Positions 25,010-34,030 of a DNA stretch of 45,085 bases are shown one piece after another. The position numbers and the translations under genes were made by a program. The stretch's first letter is position 1; each line of letters starts with the position of its first letter. The stretch is taken from positions 1-45,085 of the forward strand of contig CANRBH010000007.1 in assembly GCA_947628825.1 (NCBI GenBank), given 5' to 3'. The notes beneath the pieces were generated by a model. The model was not told the DNA's origin. It did not search any database and worked only from the letters and a program-made list of their open reading frames with translations. The stretch comes from an uncultured Clostridia bacterium. Lineage in GTDB: Bacteria > Bacillota > Clostridia > TANB77 > CAG-508.

Positions 25010-25486
25010 CTATTTTTTTATTGAAAGAATTTTAAATTGTGCTATACCTGCTGGTATATTAGCACTTACTATATCACCCTTTTTGGCTCCAAGAAGTGCT
25101 GATCCTATTGGTGATTCATTTGATATTCTGTTTTGTGCTAAATCAACTTCTGTTGATCCAACAATAGTATAAGTTACATCTTCATCAAATTCCATGTCAT
25201 GTACTTTTACTATATTTCCAATTTGAACAGTTTTAGTATCTATTTCTGCTTCATCAATAATTTTAGCATGTCTTAGTTTATTTTCTAATTCAATTATTTT
25301 ATTCTCATTAGCTTCTTGTGCTGATTTTGCTTCATCATATTCTGAGTTTTCTGATAAATCACCATATCCAAGTGCTACTTTTATTCTTCCTGCTATCTCT
25401 GTTCTTTCAACAGTTTTTAAATGCTCTAATTCTTGTTCTAATTTTTCATATCCTTCTTGAGTTAGTATAACTTCTTCGTTTTCCAT
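25010..25486 (-). CDS. greA: transcription elongation factor GreA
   Basis: A 158-residue GreA that rescues backtracked RNA polymerase. The coiled-coil tip with its acidic pair is seen in LGYGDLSENSEYDEAKSAQ, and the C-terminal FKBP-like domain in NESPIGSALLGAKKGD. Single-gene unit with a strong promoter and an AAAGGAG ribosome binding site. Confidence 0.98.
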   Translation of the reverse strand: MENEEVILTQEGYEKLEQELEHLKTVERTEIAGRIKVALGYGDLSENSEYDEAKSAQEANENKIIELENKLRHAKIIDEAEIDTKTVQIGNIVKVHDMEFDEDVTYTIVGSTEVDLAQNRISNESPIGSALLGAKKGDIVSANIPAGIAQFKILSIKK

Positions 25487-25584
25487 ATTCTTATCTCCTT
25501 TGCATATTTATTGTAATTAACTTAAGTAAATATATGCTTTGTAGCTATATTTATCTAATTATTTTATTAATTTTCAGTTCCTAT

Positions 25585-25613
25585 ATATTATTGCAAACTT
25601 TATGATTTGTCAA
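25585..25613 (-). promoter_or_regulatory. promoter of greA
   Basis: TTGACA (25613-25608) and TAATAT (25590-25585) with a 17-base spacer; leader about 95 bases. Confidence 0.8.
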
Positions 25614-25686
25614 TATTTTTTTTAAAATTTAGTAAAATTTTAGTAATCTAATTACAGAGTTCTAATAAAATTAATATTGCTATTCT

Positions 25687-26526
25687 CTAGCTTATCATTT
25701 TTTCTAGCCTTTTAAATTCTTCAATAGTAATCACTCTTTGACCTATTACTTCTTTAATATTAAATTTATTCATTAGTATATATTTTCTAACCAAATCATA
25801 ATTATTTATTTTTATCATTTCCGCTTCAATTAGCTTATCTTTTTCAAAATTTTCATATTCGCTAAATATTCTCATAACTTTTTCTGTTCCGATTTTAACA
25901 CCTTTAATGTATATTCCATTAAAGCTCTTACTTATTTTCATATTATTAGCAATGTCAATCACAATCATATTTCTATTTGTAGCATATCCATTGAAATCCT
26001 TAAAATCCAAGTTTATAACTATATTTGCATTTTTTAGTGATTTTCTTTTATTATTATTTACAGTAATATATATTCCTTCATTTTCTAATTGTTTTTCTAA
26101 TATTAAGTATCTACTATTTTCTGAAATTATATTAACAACTTTTACATTTAATGATAAATCTTTAATAATCTGTATATTTTCATTTGAAAATTTATTAGTA
26201 CATATAAAAACTTCTTCAATCTTTAAATTAAGTAGCTTAAAACAATATTTAGTAACATCAGGCAACATGTATTTTAGTGCTAAACTTCCATTCAGAGTTG
26301 GATAATCAATATCTATTCCTTTTTCTTGTATAATATAGTCTATTCTATCTCTTTTAAGCATAAATATTAGCTTATTTTTAGAGCTTTCATTTATTTTTGT
26401 AATATGGTAGTTTTCTTTAACATATTTATCTTTATAGACAATATTAAAAAAATACTTGATTTTATATTTTATAATATTAAAAAAGCCTTCTTTAGGCTTG
26501 TCCAACTTTATATAACCAATATTCAA
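25687..26526 (-). CDS. unknown protein of about 280 residues
   Basis: I do not recognise this protein. It has no clear membrane helix or signal peptide, is rich in Ile, Asn and Lys, and alternates strand-like and helix-like segments (VFICTNKFSNENIQIIKDLSLNVKVV; NANIVINLDFKDFNGYATNRNMIVIDIAN) as an alpha/beta fold would. The track starts at GTG 26535 inside a hairpin. TTG 26526 has an AGGTGAT site upstream, but that site is the right arm of the preceding gene's terminator. Read-through from the GH18 gene 36 bases upstream seems the only obvious source of transcription. Confidence 0.75.
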   Translation of the reverse strand: MNIGYIKLDKPKEGFFNIIKYKIKYFFNIVYKDKYVKENYHITKINESSKNKLIFMLKRDRIDYIIQEKGIDIDYPTLNGSLALKYMLPDVTKYCFKLLNLKIEEVFICTNKFSNENIQIIKDLSLNVKVVNIISENSRYLILEKQLENEGIYITVNNNKRKSLKNANIVINLDFKDFNGYATNRNMIVIDIANNMKISKSFNGIYIKGVKIGTEKVMRIFSEYENFEKDKLIEAEMIKINNYDLVRKYILMNKFNIKEVIGQRVITIEEFKRLEKMIS

Positions 26527-26560
26527 AACAATCACCTGATATATTATATTCAGGTGATTG
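26525..26560 (-). terminator. terminator of the GH18 gene, overlapping the next ribosome binding site
   Basis: CAATCACCTGA/TCAGGTGATTG, a perfect 11-bp stem, followed on the minus strand by TTTT. The right arm carries the AGGTGAT ribosome binding site of the downstream gene. Confidence 0.75.
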
Positions 26561-26571
26561 CTTTTTTATTA

Positions 26572-28236
26572 CTATTTTAATTTTTGTTCAACTATATCCC
26601 ATATATCTTCGTTTTCTCTATCTTTTTCCCAGAAGCCTGCTCCTGCTAAATCATATTTGTTTACTAAATCTAGCTTACTACTGATAGATTCTTCATCCTC
26701 TATCCACATTTTATAAACAGCATTTCCTACCTTATATTCAATATAATTTTGTTTTAAGTTGTCATCCCATACTTTAGTTGCATTAGAAGGGATTTTTACA
26801 TCTTTCATATTCACTACTCTATTAGATAATTTTCCATTTTCCTCTATCCAAAGTCTTGTATAAAATGGCATTGCTAATATTATTTTATCTTTAGAAACAC
26901 CTTCTTGACCTAAGAACTTGTTTATATTTAACTCTACCCAGTCAGCTCCTGCAATAGTTCCAGCTGTTTGGCTTGATGCTGTATGTTGGTCATATCCCAT
27001 AAATACAACGTAGTCTGCTACATTTCCTATCACATGTCTATCATAGCAAAGTGACCATGTATCAGATCCATCTGGTTCTGTTAATAGTACACTTAATCTC
27101 ATCCCAATCTCTCTTAATCTTGGTGCTAGTTCTATAATAAATCTAGAGTAGTTATCTTTATCTGATTTATTCATATTTTCAAAATCAACATGAATTCCTT
27201 GAACATCTATTTTTACTAATTCATTTATTATATTATCAATTAAGTTAGCTCTTGTCTCAAAAGTTGATAACATATTAGAGACTGCATCTAAGTTATTTAG
27301 CATACTATTTGATAGTACAGGCCATACTTCAATATTATTTTGTTTCGCCCAGTTTATATAATTTGTTCCACTTTTTCCTACATTAACAGCTATACTTCCA
27401 TCTGACCTTAGTTCAAAGAATGATGGAGCTACAACATTTACTCCTTTAATCGTATCTGTTCTTGTTGGAGCAGCAGTATACTGATTATAATAATCCCAAG
27501 CAATACTTACTTTTCCATCTATTTTACTTCTTTCCAAATCTTCTCTTATCACTTTTTCATCAATTATATTCGATTTTTTAATGTATCCAATTACACCTTT
27601 TGGAGAACGTACCTTTATCCATTTATTTTCTTGGTTTTCACTTGGTATTACAGTAATAGTTTCTCCTCTTTTTACTTTATCCACTGTTTTTGAATAAGAT
27701 GTCGGCTTATATTTTATGTTTAAATTTTTAGAGGCTAATGCAGTTACCGTTTTTCTACTTAAAGAATCTATTGTAATTATATCTTTTTCATCATTATATT
27801 TTACTTCTATATTATAAATCTTTTCCAATTTATTTATTGGTAAATAATATTTACCATCTCTTTGTATAATTTCATAGTCCATATTTATATATGAACCATT
27901 TTCAAACACCTTGCCACCATCTATTGGTATGGCTGCCGTTTTAGTATTTGAAGTTGTTATGATTTTATTATTCTCTATTGTTAAATACTCATCAAAAAAG
28001 TTTTTCATATCATCAAAAGATAAATATACTGTATCATTTTCTATTATAACATCTGTTCTTAGACTTGTTGTGATATTATTGTTATTTATAATTAAATTTG
28101 TTCTATCTGATAAATGATTTACTTCATAATTAGGAGCTAATTTTATCAATATTATAACCATGCATAGCATAAAAATTGAGATTGAACATCTCCTAATTGC
28201 GTGCCATATTCTTTTCTTTTCTATTTTTCGACTCAT
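26572..28236 (-). CDS. GH18 glycosidase with copper-amine-oxidase-like and SH3 domains
   Basis: A 554-residue membrane-anchored or secreted protein. After an N-terminal membrane helix (CSISIFMLCMVIILIKLAP) come a copper amine oxidase N-terminal-like region (about 45-155), a bacterial SH3 domain (about 165-225, SKTVDKVKRGETITVIP and WIKVRSPKGVIGYI) and a GH18 barrel (about 240-554). The GH18 active strand reads VQGIHVDFENM near residue 347, with the catalytic Glu kept. Its resemblance is to spore cortex-lytic and coat chitinase-like enzymes (SleL/YaaH type), so cortical peptidoglycan is a plausible substrate, but it lacks LysM repeats. Terminator downstream. Confidence 0.88.
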   Translation of the reverse strand: MSRKIEKKRIWHAIRRCSISIFMLCMVIILIKLAPNYEVNHLSDRTNLIINNNNITTSLRTDVIIENDTVYLSFDDMKNFFDEYLTIENNKIITTSNTKTAAIPIDGGKVFENGSYINMDYEIIQRDGKYYLPINKLEKIYNIEVKYNDEKDIITIDSLSRKTVTALASKNLNIKYKPTSYSKTVDKVKRGETITVIPSENQENKWIKVRSPKGVIGYIKKSNIIDEKVIREDLERSKIDGKVSIAWDYYNQYTAAPTRTDTIKGVNVVAPSFFELRSDGSIAVNVGKSGTNYINWAKQNNIEVWPVLSNSMLNNLDAVSNMLSTFETRANLIDNIINELVKIDVQGIHVDFENMNKSDKDNYSRFIIELAPRLREIGMRLSVLLTEPDGSDTWSLCYDRHVIGNVADYVVFMGYDQHTASSQTAGTIAGADWVELNINKFLGQEGVSKDKIILAMPFYTRLWIEENGKLSNRVVNMKDVKIPSNATKVWDDNLKQNYIEYKVGNAVYKMWIEDEESISSKLDLVNKYDLAGAGFWEKDRENEDIWDIVEQKLK

Positions 28237-28348
28237 TTATTATTTTTCCCCCACATTATTACTATATCATAAATAGATTTTTTAGTGAATATATTTTGTT
28301 ATTTTATTTTGATTTTTTATTTAATTCATATTCAAATTAAATATATAT

Positions 28349-28371
28349 GATATCTACTAAGTTCATACAAT
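28349..28371 (+). promoter_or_regulatory. possible sigma-E promoter of the spoVM micro-operon
   Basis: CATACAAT (28364-28371) fits the sigma-E -10 consensus exactly. The -35 region (ATATATGATATC area) is a poor match. spoVM is a sigma-E gene in Bacillus, which fits. Confidence 0.4.
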
Positions 28372-28426
28372 TTTAATGGTAACCTATTTTTTTATAACTC
28401 ATATACTGTTATAAAGGAGGTAATAT

Positions 28427-28582
28427 ATGTGGAGAATACTAAAGAAACTACTTGCGACTTGTTTAATTGGTTTTGGTTTAGGTGTTTTGCTTGTTCTATT
28501 ACTTCCAATTTCAGGTTGGCTATTTATAATTGGTTGCACAATTATTATTGCAGGATTTATTTGCTTATGCCAGAAACAGTAA
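28427..28582 (+). CDS. 51-residue membrane peptide upstream of spoVM
   Basis: A short ORF not in the ORF track, starting eight bases after AAAGGAGG. The sequence is a basic N-terminus (MWRILKKLLATC), then two hydrophobic stretches (LIGFGLGVLLVLLLPISG and WLFIIGCTIIIAGFICL) that form a helical hairpin or two membrane spans, ending CQKQ. I do not recognise a named family. It ends 30 bases before spoVM and shares its transcript, which suggests a role in the mother-cell side of spore formation. Confidence 0.75.
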   Translation: MWRILKKLLATCLIGFGLGVLLVLLLPISGWLFIIGCTIIIAGFICLCQKQ

Positions 28583-28612
28583 ATGTAGACTGCTTAAAAA
28601 GGAGGTAATTCA

Positions 28613-28690
28613 ATGACTATTGTTGTGAAAAAAGTTCCAAAATGGCTTCGTGGTATTGTTAAATTGTTTTTTGGAATTAAAGAAGATTAG
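28613..28690 (+). CDS. spoVM: stage V sporulation protein M (SpoVM)
   Basis: A 25-residue peptide, MTIVVKKVPKWLRGIVKLFFGIKED, given here in two parts: MTIVVKKVPKWLRG and IVKLFFGIKED. Bacillus SpoVM is 26 residues with the pattern KLPKFLGGIVRAMLG; Pro9, the basic residues, GIV and the final glycine line up. SpoVM is an amphipathic helix that recognises the convex forespore membrane and anchors SpoIVA, the coat basement layer. An ideal AAAGGAGG site precedes the ATG. Too short for the ORF track. SipL, the SpoIVA partner, is encoded 15 kb away. Confidence 0.85.
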   Translation: MTIVVKKVPKWLRGIVKLFFGIKED

Positions 28691-28798
28691 TTTTTTTCAT
28701 AAAGTACATAACAAAAGAATTTATGAAAATATGGTCTATATGATTTTATTAAGCACCAAGTCTATCATCGCAGATAGATAATTTTCCTAGAGTAAAAG

Positions 28799-28836
28799 AA
28801 ACATCAACTACTTTAAGTTGATGTTCCTTTTTTTAT
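28799..28836. terminator. bidirectional terminator between spoVM and rpmB
   Basis: ACATCAACT/AGTTGATGT stem between converging genes, with TTCCTTTTTTT on the plus side and a T tract on the minus side. About 100 bases between spoVM and this hairpin hold no gene that I can see. Confidence 0.85.
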
Positions 28837-28850
28837 TTAAAATTATACTA

Positions 28851-29048
28851 TTATGCATTTTCTAATTTTGATGAACGTAAGCATTTTGCACATACATGCA
28901 TTTTTTTATTTTCTCCATTTACTTTTATTCTTACTGTTCTTAGATTTGGTTTCCATGTTCTTGGAGCTCTTCTACTAACATGTGAACGAGCTATACTAAT
29001 TTGATTTCCATTTGCTACTGCTTTTCCACAGATATCACATTTTGCCAT
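28851..29048 (-). CDS. rpmB: 50S ribosomal protein L28, zinc-binding form
   Basis: A 65-residue bL28. MAKCDICGKA, SRRAPRTWKPNLRTVRI and the CAKCLR end are diagnostic. Both CxxC pairs are kept, so this is the zinc-ribbon (C+) form. I start at ATG 29048; the track's GTG lies inside the AGGAGGTG ribosome binding site. Single-gene unit. Confidence 0.97.
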   Translation of the reverse strand: MAKCDICGKAVANGNQISIARSHVSRRAPRTWKPNLRTVRIKVNGENKKMHVCAKCLRSSKLENA

Positions 29049-29102
29049 TTTTAGCACCTCCTATGAGTTCTTTTTTATCGACTATTGTTAATCATATCAT
29101 AT

Positions 29103-29132
29103 ATTTTACTTTTTTTCAAGTGTTTTTGTCAA
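29103..29132 (-). promoter_or_regulatory. promoter of rpmB
   Basis: TTGACA (29132-29127) and TAAAAT (29108-29103), 18 bases apart. An overlapping TTGAAA-17-TATGAT is also possible. Confidence 0.65.
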
Positions 29133-29194
29133 TTATTTTGAAATAGTTTTACAATTAAGTTATTTTTATATCTAAAATTTACTTTTTATGTGAT

Positions 29195-29458
29195 TTATCT
29201 GTAATGACTCAACTTTTCATATTTTAATTTTGTTGCCATTCCTCCTCTTATGTGTCTTTCTGCTTTATTTTCATCTAGTACTTTTCTTACATCCTCATAT
29301 AATGATGGGCTTACTTCCTTTAGTCTTTCTGATACATCTTTATGTACTGTGCTTTTGCTAACTCCAAATTTCTTTGCTGCACCTCTTACCGTATCTTTTG
29401 AATCTATTAAATACTGTGCGAGTAGAATCACACGTTTTTCAATTGAATCGTTCTTCAT
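29195..29458 (-). CDS. spoIIID: mother-cell transcription factor SpoIIID
   Basis: An 87-residue DNA-binding regulator that adjusts sigma-E gene expression and prepares for sigma-K. The helix-turn-helix is DTVRGAAKKFGVSKSTVHKDV, and the family ending RHIRGGMATKLKYE is exact. Length is normal. In other clostridia spoIIID follows spoIIQ; here they are 14 kb apart. Single-gene unit with a weak GGGGGT ribosome binding site. Confidence 0.97.
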   Translation of the reverse strand: MKNDSIEKRVILLAQYLIDSKDTVRGAAKKFGVSKSTVHKDVSERLKEVSPSLYEDVRKVLDENKAERHIRGGMATKLKYEKLSHYR

Positions 29459-29806
29459 GTAAAACCCCCATGTAAATTCTTTTGCTTAATTGTATTCGTC
29501 TTATTCTTACATTAGAACGATATTATTTTTATTTTAATTTCCTTTTAAGAATTTTTCAAATCATTCTCTAGTTAGCGCATCATTTTCATATTATTATTTC
29601 GTATAATCTTCAATTCCATTATTTGCTATATATTTTTGATTTTTACTTTTTAAATTTTTAATATTTATTTTTTTATATAATTTTAGATCAAAAAATAAAG
29701 CCCTAAAATTTTACATTTAAAGCTTTATATCAATTTATTTATATTCTCTATTTAATATTTTAGTAGAATATTCTACTGGCTCCAGATTTCTTTGTTGCAC
29801 ATTATT
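29459..29806. other. intergenic region upstream of spoIIID
   Basis: About 350 AT-rich bases without a credible ORF. On the minus strand AATACAAT (29496-29489) lies about 30 bases before spoIIID and resembles a sigma-E -10 (CATACANT), but no convincing -35 is present. A weak ATAAAGC/GCTTTAT pairing near 29695-29730 may help end SNF2 transcripts. Otherwise nothing recognised. Confidence 0.4.
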
Positions 29807-32800
29807 TTACTCAAATAAATCCAAAATATCTTCTTTTGACATTTTATTTATAAATGTTTCTTCTGTCGATAACACATCTTTTGAAAGTTTTTCTTTTCTT
29901 TCTTGCATCTTATTTATTTTTTCTTCAATAGAATTATTAGTAATAAGTTTATACACTTGAACACTATTCTTTTGTCCAATTCTGTATGCCCTATCTGTTG
30001 CTTGATTTTCACTTGATACATTCCACCATGGGTCATAATGAATTACAACATCTGCTGAAGTTAAATTAAGACCTGTTCCACCTGCTTTTAAAGAAATCAA
30101 AAATACTTTTACTAACTCACTATTGTTAAATTCGTCAACCATTTCAATTCTTTTGTTAACTGGTGTATTTCCCACTAACTTAAAGTAGTTAATATTCAAT
30201 TTGTCCAACTCTTTTTCTATTATTTCAAACATTGAAGTATAACTTGAAAATAGCAATATTTTATGACCAGATTCTATTGCATCTACTATTAAATCTAAAC
30301 ATTGTTTTAACTTTCCACTTCCACCATCATAATTATCGATAAATAAGCTTGGATGACAGCAAATCTGTCTTAATCTTGTTAGTAACATAAGAATTTTAAA
30401 CTTACTTTTTTCAAAACTATTATCACTTAATTCTTCTGCTACTTCTTTTCTAGTTTGAGCCAAATATGATAAATATATTTTTTCTTGTTCTTTTTCCATT
30501 TCATTTTTCATTACTGTTATATTTTTCTCTGGCAATTCTGTTAAGACATCCTTTTTTACTCTTCTTAAAACAAATGGACTAATTAATTTTTTAAGTCTAT
30601 TTAATGCTTCTTTGTCTTCATATTTTAAGATTGGTTCCTCAAATTTTTTCTTGAATTTGTTATAATTATATAAATATCCTGGCATTATAAAGTCAAATAT
30701 TGACCATAATTCAGCTATTGAGTTTTCTATTGGAGTACCAGTCAATGCAAATTTTATTTCACCTCTTAATGTTTTAAGTGATGTAGCATTTTGAGTTAAT
30801 GAGTTTTTTATATATTGTGCTTCATCTGCAATTATATATTTAAACTTTTTATCTTCATAATTTTCAACATCTCTTTTTAGCAAATCATATGACGTAATGA
30901 TTAAATCATAATTTTGGTAATTACTTAATTTTTTATGTCTTTCCTCAGCCGTTCCATTGATAATTAATACTTTTATCGAATCACACCATTTTTCTACTTC
31001 TGCCTTCCAGTTAAGCACCAATGTACTTGGACATACTACTATTGATGTAGTTTTATTTTTTAATTTTATCTCTGTACTTAACAATGCTATAATTTGTAAA
31101 GTTTTTCCTAGACCCATATCGTCTGCTAGAATTCCACCGAATTTATATTTTTCTAAAGTTCTTAACCATCTGTACCCTACTTTTTGATAATCTCTTAATA
31201 TTTTCTCAAAATTTTTATCAATTTCAATATTATCCGAATTTTCAGAATTTCCTATATTATCTATCAATTCTGTAAACTTTTCATTTTTTGACACACTAAT
31301 TTGTTTCTTAGAATCTACTAATTTTTCCAAATACAAGCTTCTATTTATTGGTAGATTAATTACTCCCTTTGTTACTTTACCATAGTCTATGTCAAGTGTT
31401 TCTGACATTTCTTCTAACAAATTCAAATCTTCATTATTAGCTAGATTAAGATAATCTCCACTTTTTAATTTATAATATTTTTTCTTAATACTATAATTTT
31501 TTAGAACTTCTTTTATTTCACTAATATCTATATTCATCTTTGAAATATCTAATTCTAATAATCCATTATCTATTTTTATTCCTATATTTGAAATTTTAGG
31601 TTGTCTTATTTGCTTATTTTTAAATTTATCTGTTGCTAAAACTTCAAAATCATTCATATATCCTTCAATTTTATTTAATAAAAACTCATAGATATTATCT
31701 GTATTTTTCATGATAAATTGTTTACTTTCAGGTAAAAGTTCAAATCCATCCATGAATATTCTTTTAATAACTTCTTTTTCGGCTGGCACATTTCTAACAA
31801 TATTATGTTCTTCAACATATTTTTGAAAATTATTTTCAAGTATATTAAATTCATAATCCATATAACAAAATTTTAGTTCTAGCAAAATGTTACCTTTTTC
31901 ATCAACATCTAGTAAAACTTTTGATGCTAGTTCACTTACAATTTTCACTTCTTTTGCTATTTCTTGTGGTATATCATCAGCCTTTATGCCTATTTTAGGC
32001 ATAACAAATTTACTAAATTCGTCTAATTTATCTTCTGGAATAAGTACATAATCCTCATTTTTTAATATTTCAAATAAATTCACCAGATCAATTTCTTTAT
32101 CTTTTTTATATATTTTTTTATTGTATAAAATATATATTTTTTTATCTGAAAACAATACGAGATAGTTAGAAATGTTCATTCTTAATACATATTCTTCTGA
32201 TACTTCTTCATATTCATCAAAAAAATAATAACCAAATGTTGTTTTTACTTTTTCTTTTTTAATATTACATGTGATTTTTAAATCTTCATCTGTGATTTCG
32301 CACAATTCAATTCCTTGTTCATTACTATCTTCATAACAATGGAATTGTACATTTGGATCTGGAAGCATATTAAAAAATTCATCTATTTTTTTACCTTTTA
32401 TATGCATTTCTTTTCCTATTTCTGTTGACATATTATATCTATTAAAGTCATCATAATACTCGAACATTTCCGCATATTCAATAATATAATCAAACAGCCA
32501 TCTTGAATCTTCATTGAAGTTTTCCCTTTTGGGAATAAATCTTAATTGCTTTCCATAATATATTTCTGTTTCATTTTTATATGCTTCGTATAGACTACTA
32601 ATACTATTTAAAATATACATACGAGTTTCGCCTATTTTAAATTTTATGGTTAGAGTTTCGTGATTATATAGTTCTAATACAAACTCCAATTTTACATTAG
32701 TCGCAAGTTTCGATGTTTTTTCTTTTTCCATTGTTTGTGTTTGATTATATAATTCTAATAAATCAAGTTTATCTGAATCTCCTATAAACTCATTATCATT

Positions 32801-33271
32801 TTTATACAAGTCTATCATTTGTAGCCCATTATAATATTTTTGTTGATATTCTTGTCTTTTTCTCTCTTCTTCTTCTCTCTTTCTAATTTTTTCTAATCTT
32901 TCTTTTTCTTCTTTTCTCCTTTTGATTTCCATTTTTCTTCTTCCCAATGGTGTACTAGCATAATGTGGCTCTATTACTTCCATAGATGTAGCTATTATAT
33001 GTTTACACAAATTTCCATTATAATAATCTTCGCATGTACATGTGCATTTGTTAATCATATTTCCACTTATTTCCAAGTTTGTAGTATACGTATCATAGTT
33101 TCCTTCAACAGTTGCTTCTATGGAATAATTTTTTTCGTCAATTTTGTTTACATTTTGCACTTCAACTTGTTCATTGTTGTATATAGCTTTTCCTCTTCTG
33201 TATCTATTTGAATCATATTTTCTACTAAAATTAAGTGTTTCAAAATTCAAATCTATTACATCGATTATCAT
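29807..33271 (-). CDS. SWI2/SNF2-family helicase with N-terminal SWIM zinc finger
   Basis: An 1154-residue ATP-dependent DNA translocase. The SWIM zinc finger (CTCEDYYNGNLCKH) is near residue 75, followed by a charged helical stretch and a long bacterial SNF2-associated region. The motor has motif I DDMGLGKT near 718, DEAQ near 815, TGTPIENS, and a C-terminal lobe with SLKAGGTGLNLTSADVVIHYDPWWN and DRAYRIGQ. Such proteins remodel protein-DNA complexes and act in DNA repair or transcription. Some related genes lie in defence islands, but no methylase, phospholipase or other defence partner is adjacent here. Ribosome binding site AAGGAG. Confidence 0.95.
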   Translation of the reverse strand: MIIDVIDLNFETLNFSRKYDSNRYRRGKAIYNNEQVEVQNVNKIDEKNYSIEATVEGNYDTYTTNLEISGNMINKCTCTCEDYYNGNLCKHIIATSMEVIEPHYASTPLGRRKMEIKRRKEEKERLEKIRKREEEERKRQEYQQKYYNGLQMIDLYKNDNEFIGDSDKLDLLELYNQTQTMEKEKTSKLATNVKLEFVLELYNHETLTIKFKIGETRMYILNSISSLYEAYKNETEIYYGKQLRFIPKRENFNEDSRWLFDYIIEYAEMFEYYDDFNRYNMSTEIGKEMHIKGKKIDEFFNMLPDPNVQFHCYEDSNEQGIELCEITDEDLKITCNIKKEKVKTTFGYYFFDEYEEVSEEYVLRMNISNYLVLFSDKKIYILYNKKIYKKDKEIDLVNLFEILKNEDYVLIPEDKLDEFSKFVMPKIGIKADDIPQEIAKEVKIVSELASKVLLDVDEKGNILLELKFCYMDYEFNILENNFQKYVEEHNIVRNVPAEKEVIKRIFMDGFELLPESKQFIMKNTDNIYEFLLNKIEGYMNDFEVLATDKFKNKQIRQPKISNIGIKIDNGLLELDISKMNIDISEIKEVLKNYSIKKKYYKLKSGDYLNLANNEDLNLLEEMSETLDIDYGKVTKGVINLPINRSLYLEKLVDSKKQISVSKNEKFTELIDNIGNSENSDNIEIDKNFEKILRDYQKVGYRWLRTLEKYKFGGILADDMGLGKTLQIIALLSTEIKLKNKTTSIVVCPSTLVLNWKAEVEKWCDSIKVLIINGTAEERHKKLSNYQNYDLIITSYDLLKRDVENYEDKKFKYIIADEAQYIKNSLTQNATSLKTLRGEIKFALTGTPIENSIAELWSIFDFIMPGYLYNYNKFKKKFEEPILKYEDKEALNRLKKLISPFVLRRVKKDVLTELPEKNITVMKNEMEKEQEKIYLSYLAQTRKEVAEELSDNSFEKSKFKILMLLTRLRQICCHPSLFIDNYDGGSGKLKQCLDLIVDAIESGHKILLFSSYTSMFEIIEKELDKLNINYFKLVGNTPVNKRIEMVDEFNNSELVKVFLISLKAGGTGLNLTSADVVIHYDPWWNVSSENQATDRAYRIGQKNSVQVYKLITNNSIEEKINKMQERKEKLSKDVLSTEETFINKMSKEDILDLFE

Positions 33272-33370
33272 ATTTTATTAGCTCCTTCATTGCTATATTT
33301 TAATTTAAAAGCATCTTTTGTATAATTTATTTTTTTTAATTAAAAATGCTGCATAAGGTAGTGTATTATA

Positions 33371-33399
33371 TTATTATCATAAATTTTAGGAATGGTCAA
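33371..33399 (-). promoter_or_regulatory. possible promoter of the SNF2 gene
   Basis: TTGACC (33399-33394) and TAATAA (33376-33371) with 17 bases between; about 100 bases of leader follow. Confidence 0.45.
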
Positions 33400-33456
33400 T
33401 GTTTTTGCCATTTTATGGACTTTTTTAATTGTGGTTTGTGCCACTTATTGTATTAT

Positions 33457-33678
33457 TTATTCTTCTTGTAATGTTATATTAATATCATATTCACGAGTTA
33501 TTTCACTTAATATTGCACTAAATCCATTTCTTATTCCTTCATCATAATTGTTATTTCTTAAATATGGTACTGTTACAACTACTATTTGAGCCCCTTTTTT
33601 TTGTTGTAATTCAACATTAGTAACCTCCTGACTTTCTTCTGTTTTTTGGAAATATTCTTTTGCTTCATATCCAAACAT
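33457..33678 (-). CDS. small unknown ORF, possibly degraded
   Basis: A 73-residue frame with no known family. GAQIVVVTVPYLRNNNYDEGI loosely resembles the strand of TPM-domain proteins, but the rest does not. The ATG has no ribosome binding site; an AAAGGA lies over 30 bases upstream. The reading frame stays open for about 20 codons before the ATG (FIVKDKSEKSIKIIAN) without a start codon, so the true start may be lost or non-standard. It may be the remnant of a longer gene. Confidence 0.4.
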   Translation of the reverse strand: MFGYEAKEYFQKTEESQEVTNVELQQKKGAQIVVVTVPYLRNNNYDEGIRNGFSAILSEITREYDINITLQEE

Positions 33679-33846
33679 GTTTGCTATAATTTTTATACTT
33701 TTTTCACTTTTGTCCTTTACAATAAATTTTCATTTTTCTAATATTTTCATAATACTATAAATTATTTTTTTTTACAATATATTTTCACATTTTTAATGTA
33801 TAAAAATTACATATTTAGGAAATATTATTTTTAGGTGGTGATAAAA

Positions 33847-34020
33847 ATGACAAGTAAAGAACTTTTATATGTTGAAGATGCTTTAGGACATGAAAAATTT
33901 ATGAAATCATGTTCTGTAAAAACATCTGCTAAGTTACAAGATGTAGCTTTATCTTCTTATATGGGAGAATTAGAAAAAAAGCATGCAGAGTTATATGACA
34001 AGTTTTTAAAATTATTATAA
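33847..34020 (+). CDS. small spore coat-like protein
   Basis: A 57-residue helical protein (MTSKELLYVEDALGHEKFMKS...KKHAELYDKFLKLL). It resembles the small partners of CotF-type spore coat proteins found in pairs in clostridia. I use ATG 33847, six bases after AGGTGGTG; the track's GTG is inside that site. Ten bases separate it from the CotF-like gene, so the two form one operon. Confidence 0.7.
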   Translation: MTSKELLYVEDALGHEKFMKSCSVKTSAKLQDVALSSYMGELEKKHAELYDKFLKLL

Positions 34021-34030
34021 GGAGGTCTTT

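Noticed and set aside
29807-33271. SNF2 helicase as part of a defence system
   Set aside because: No nuclease, methylase or other defence partner is adjacent; neighbours are spoIIID and coat genes.
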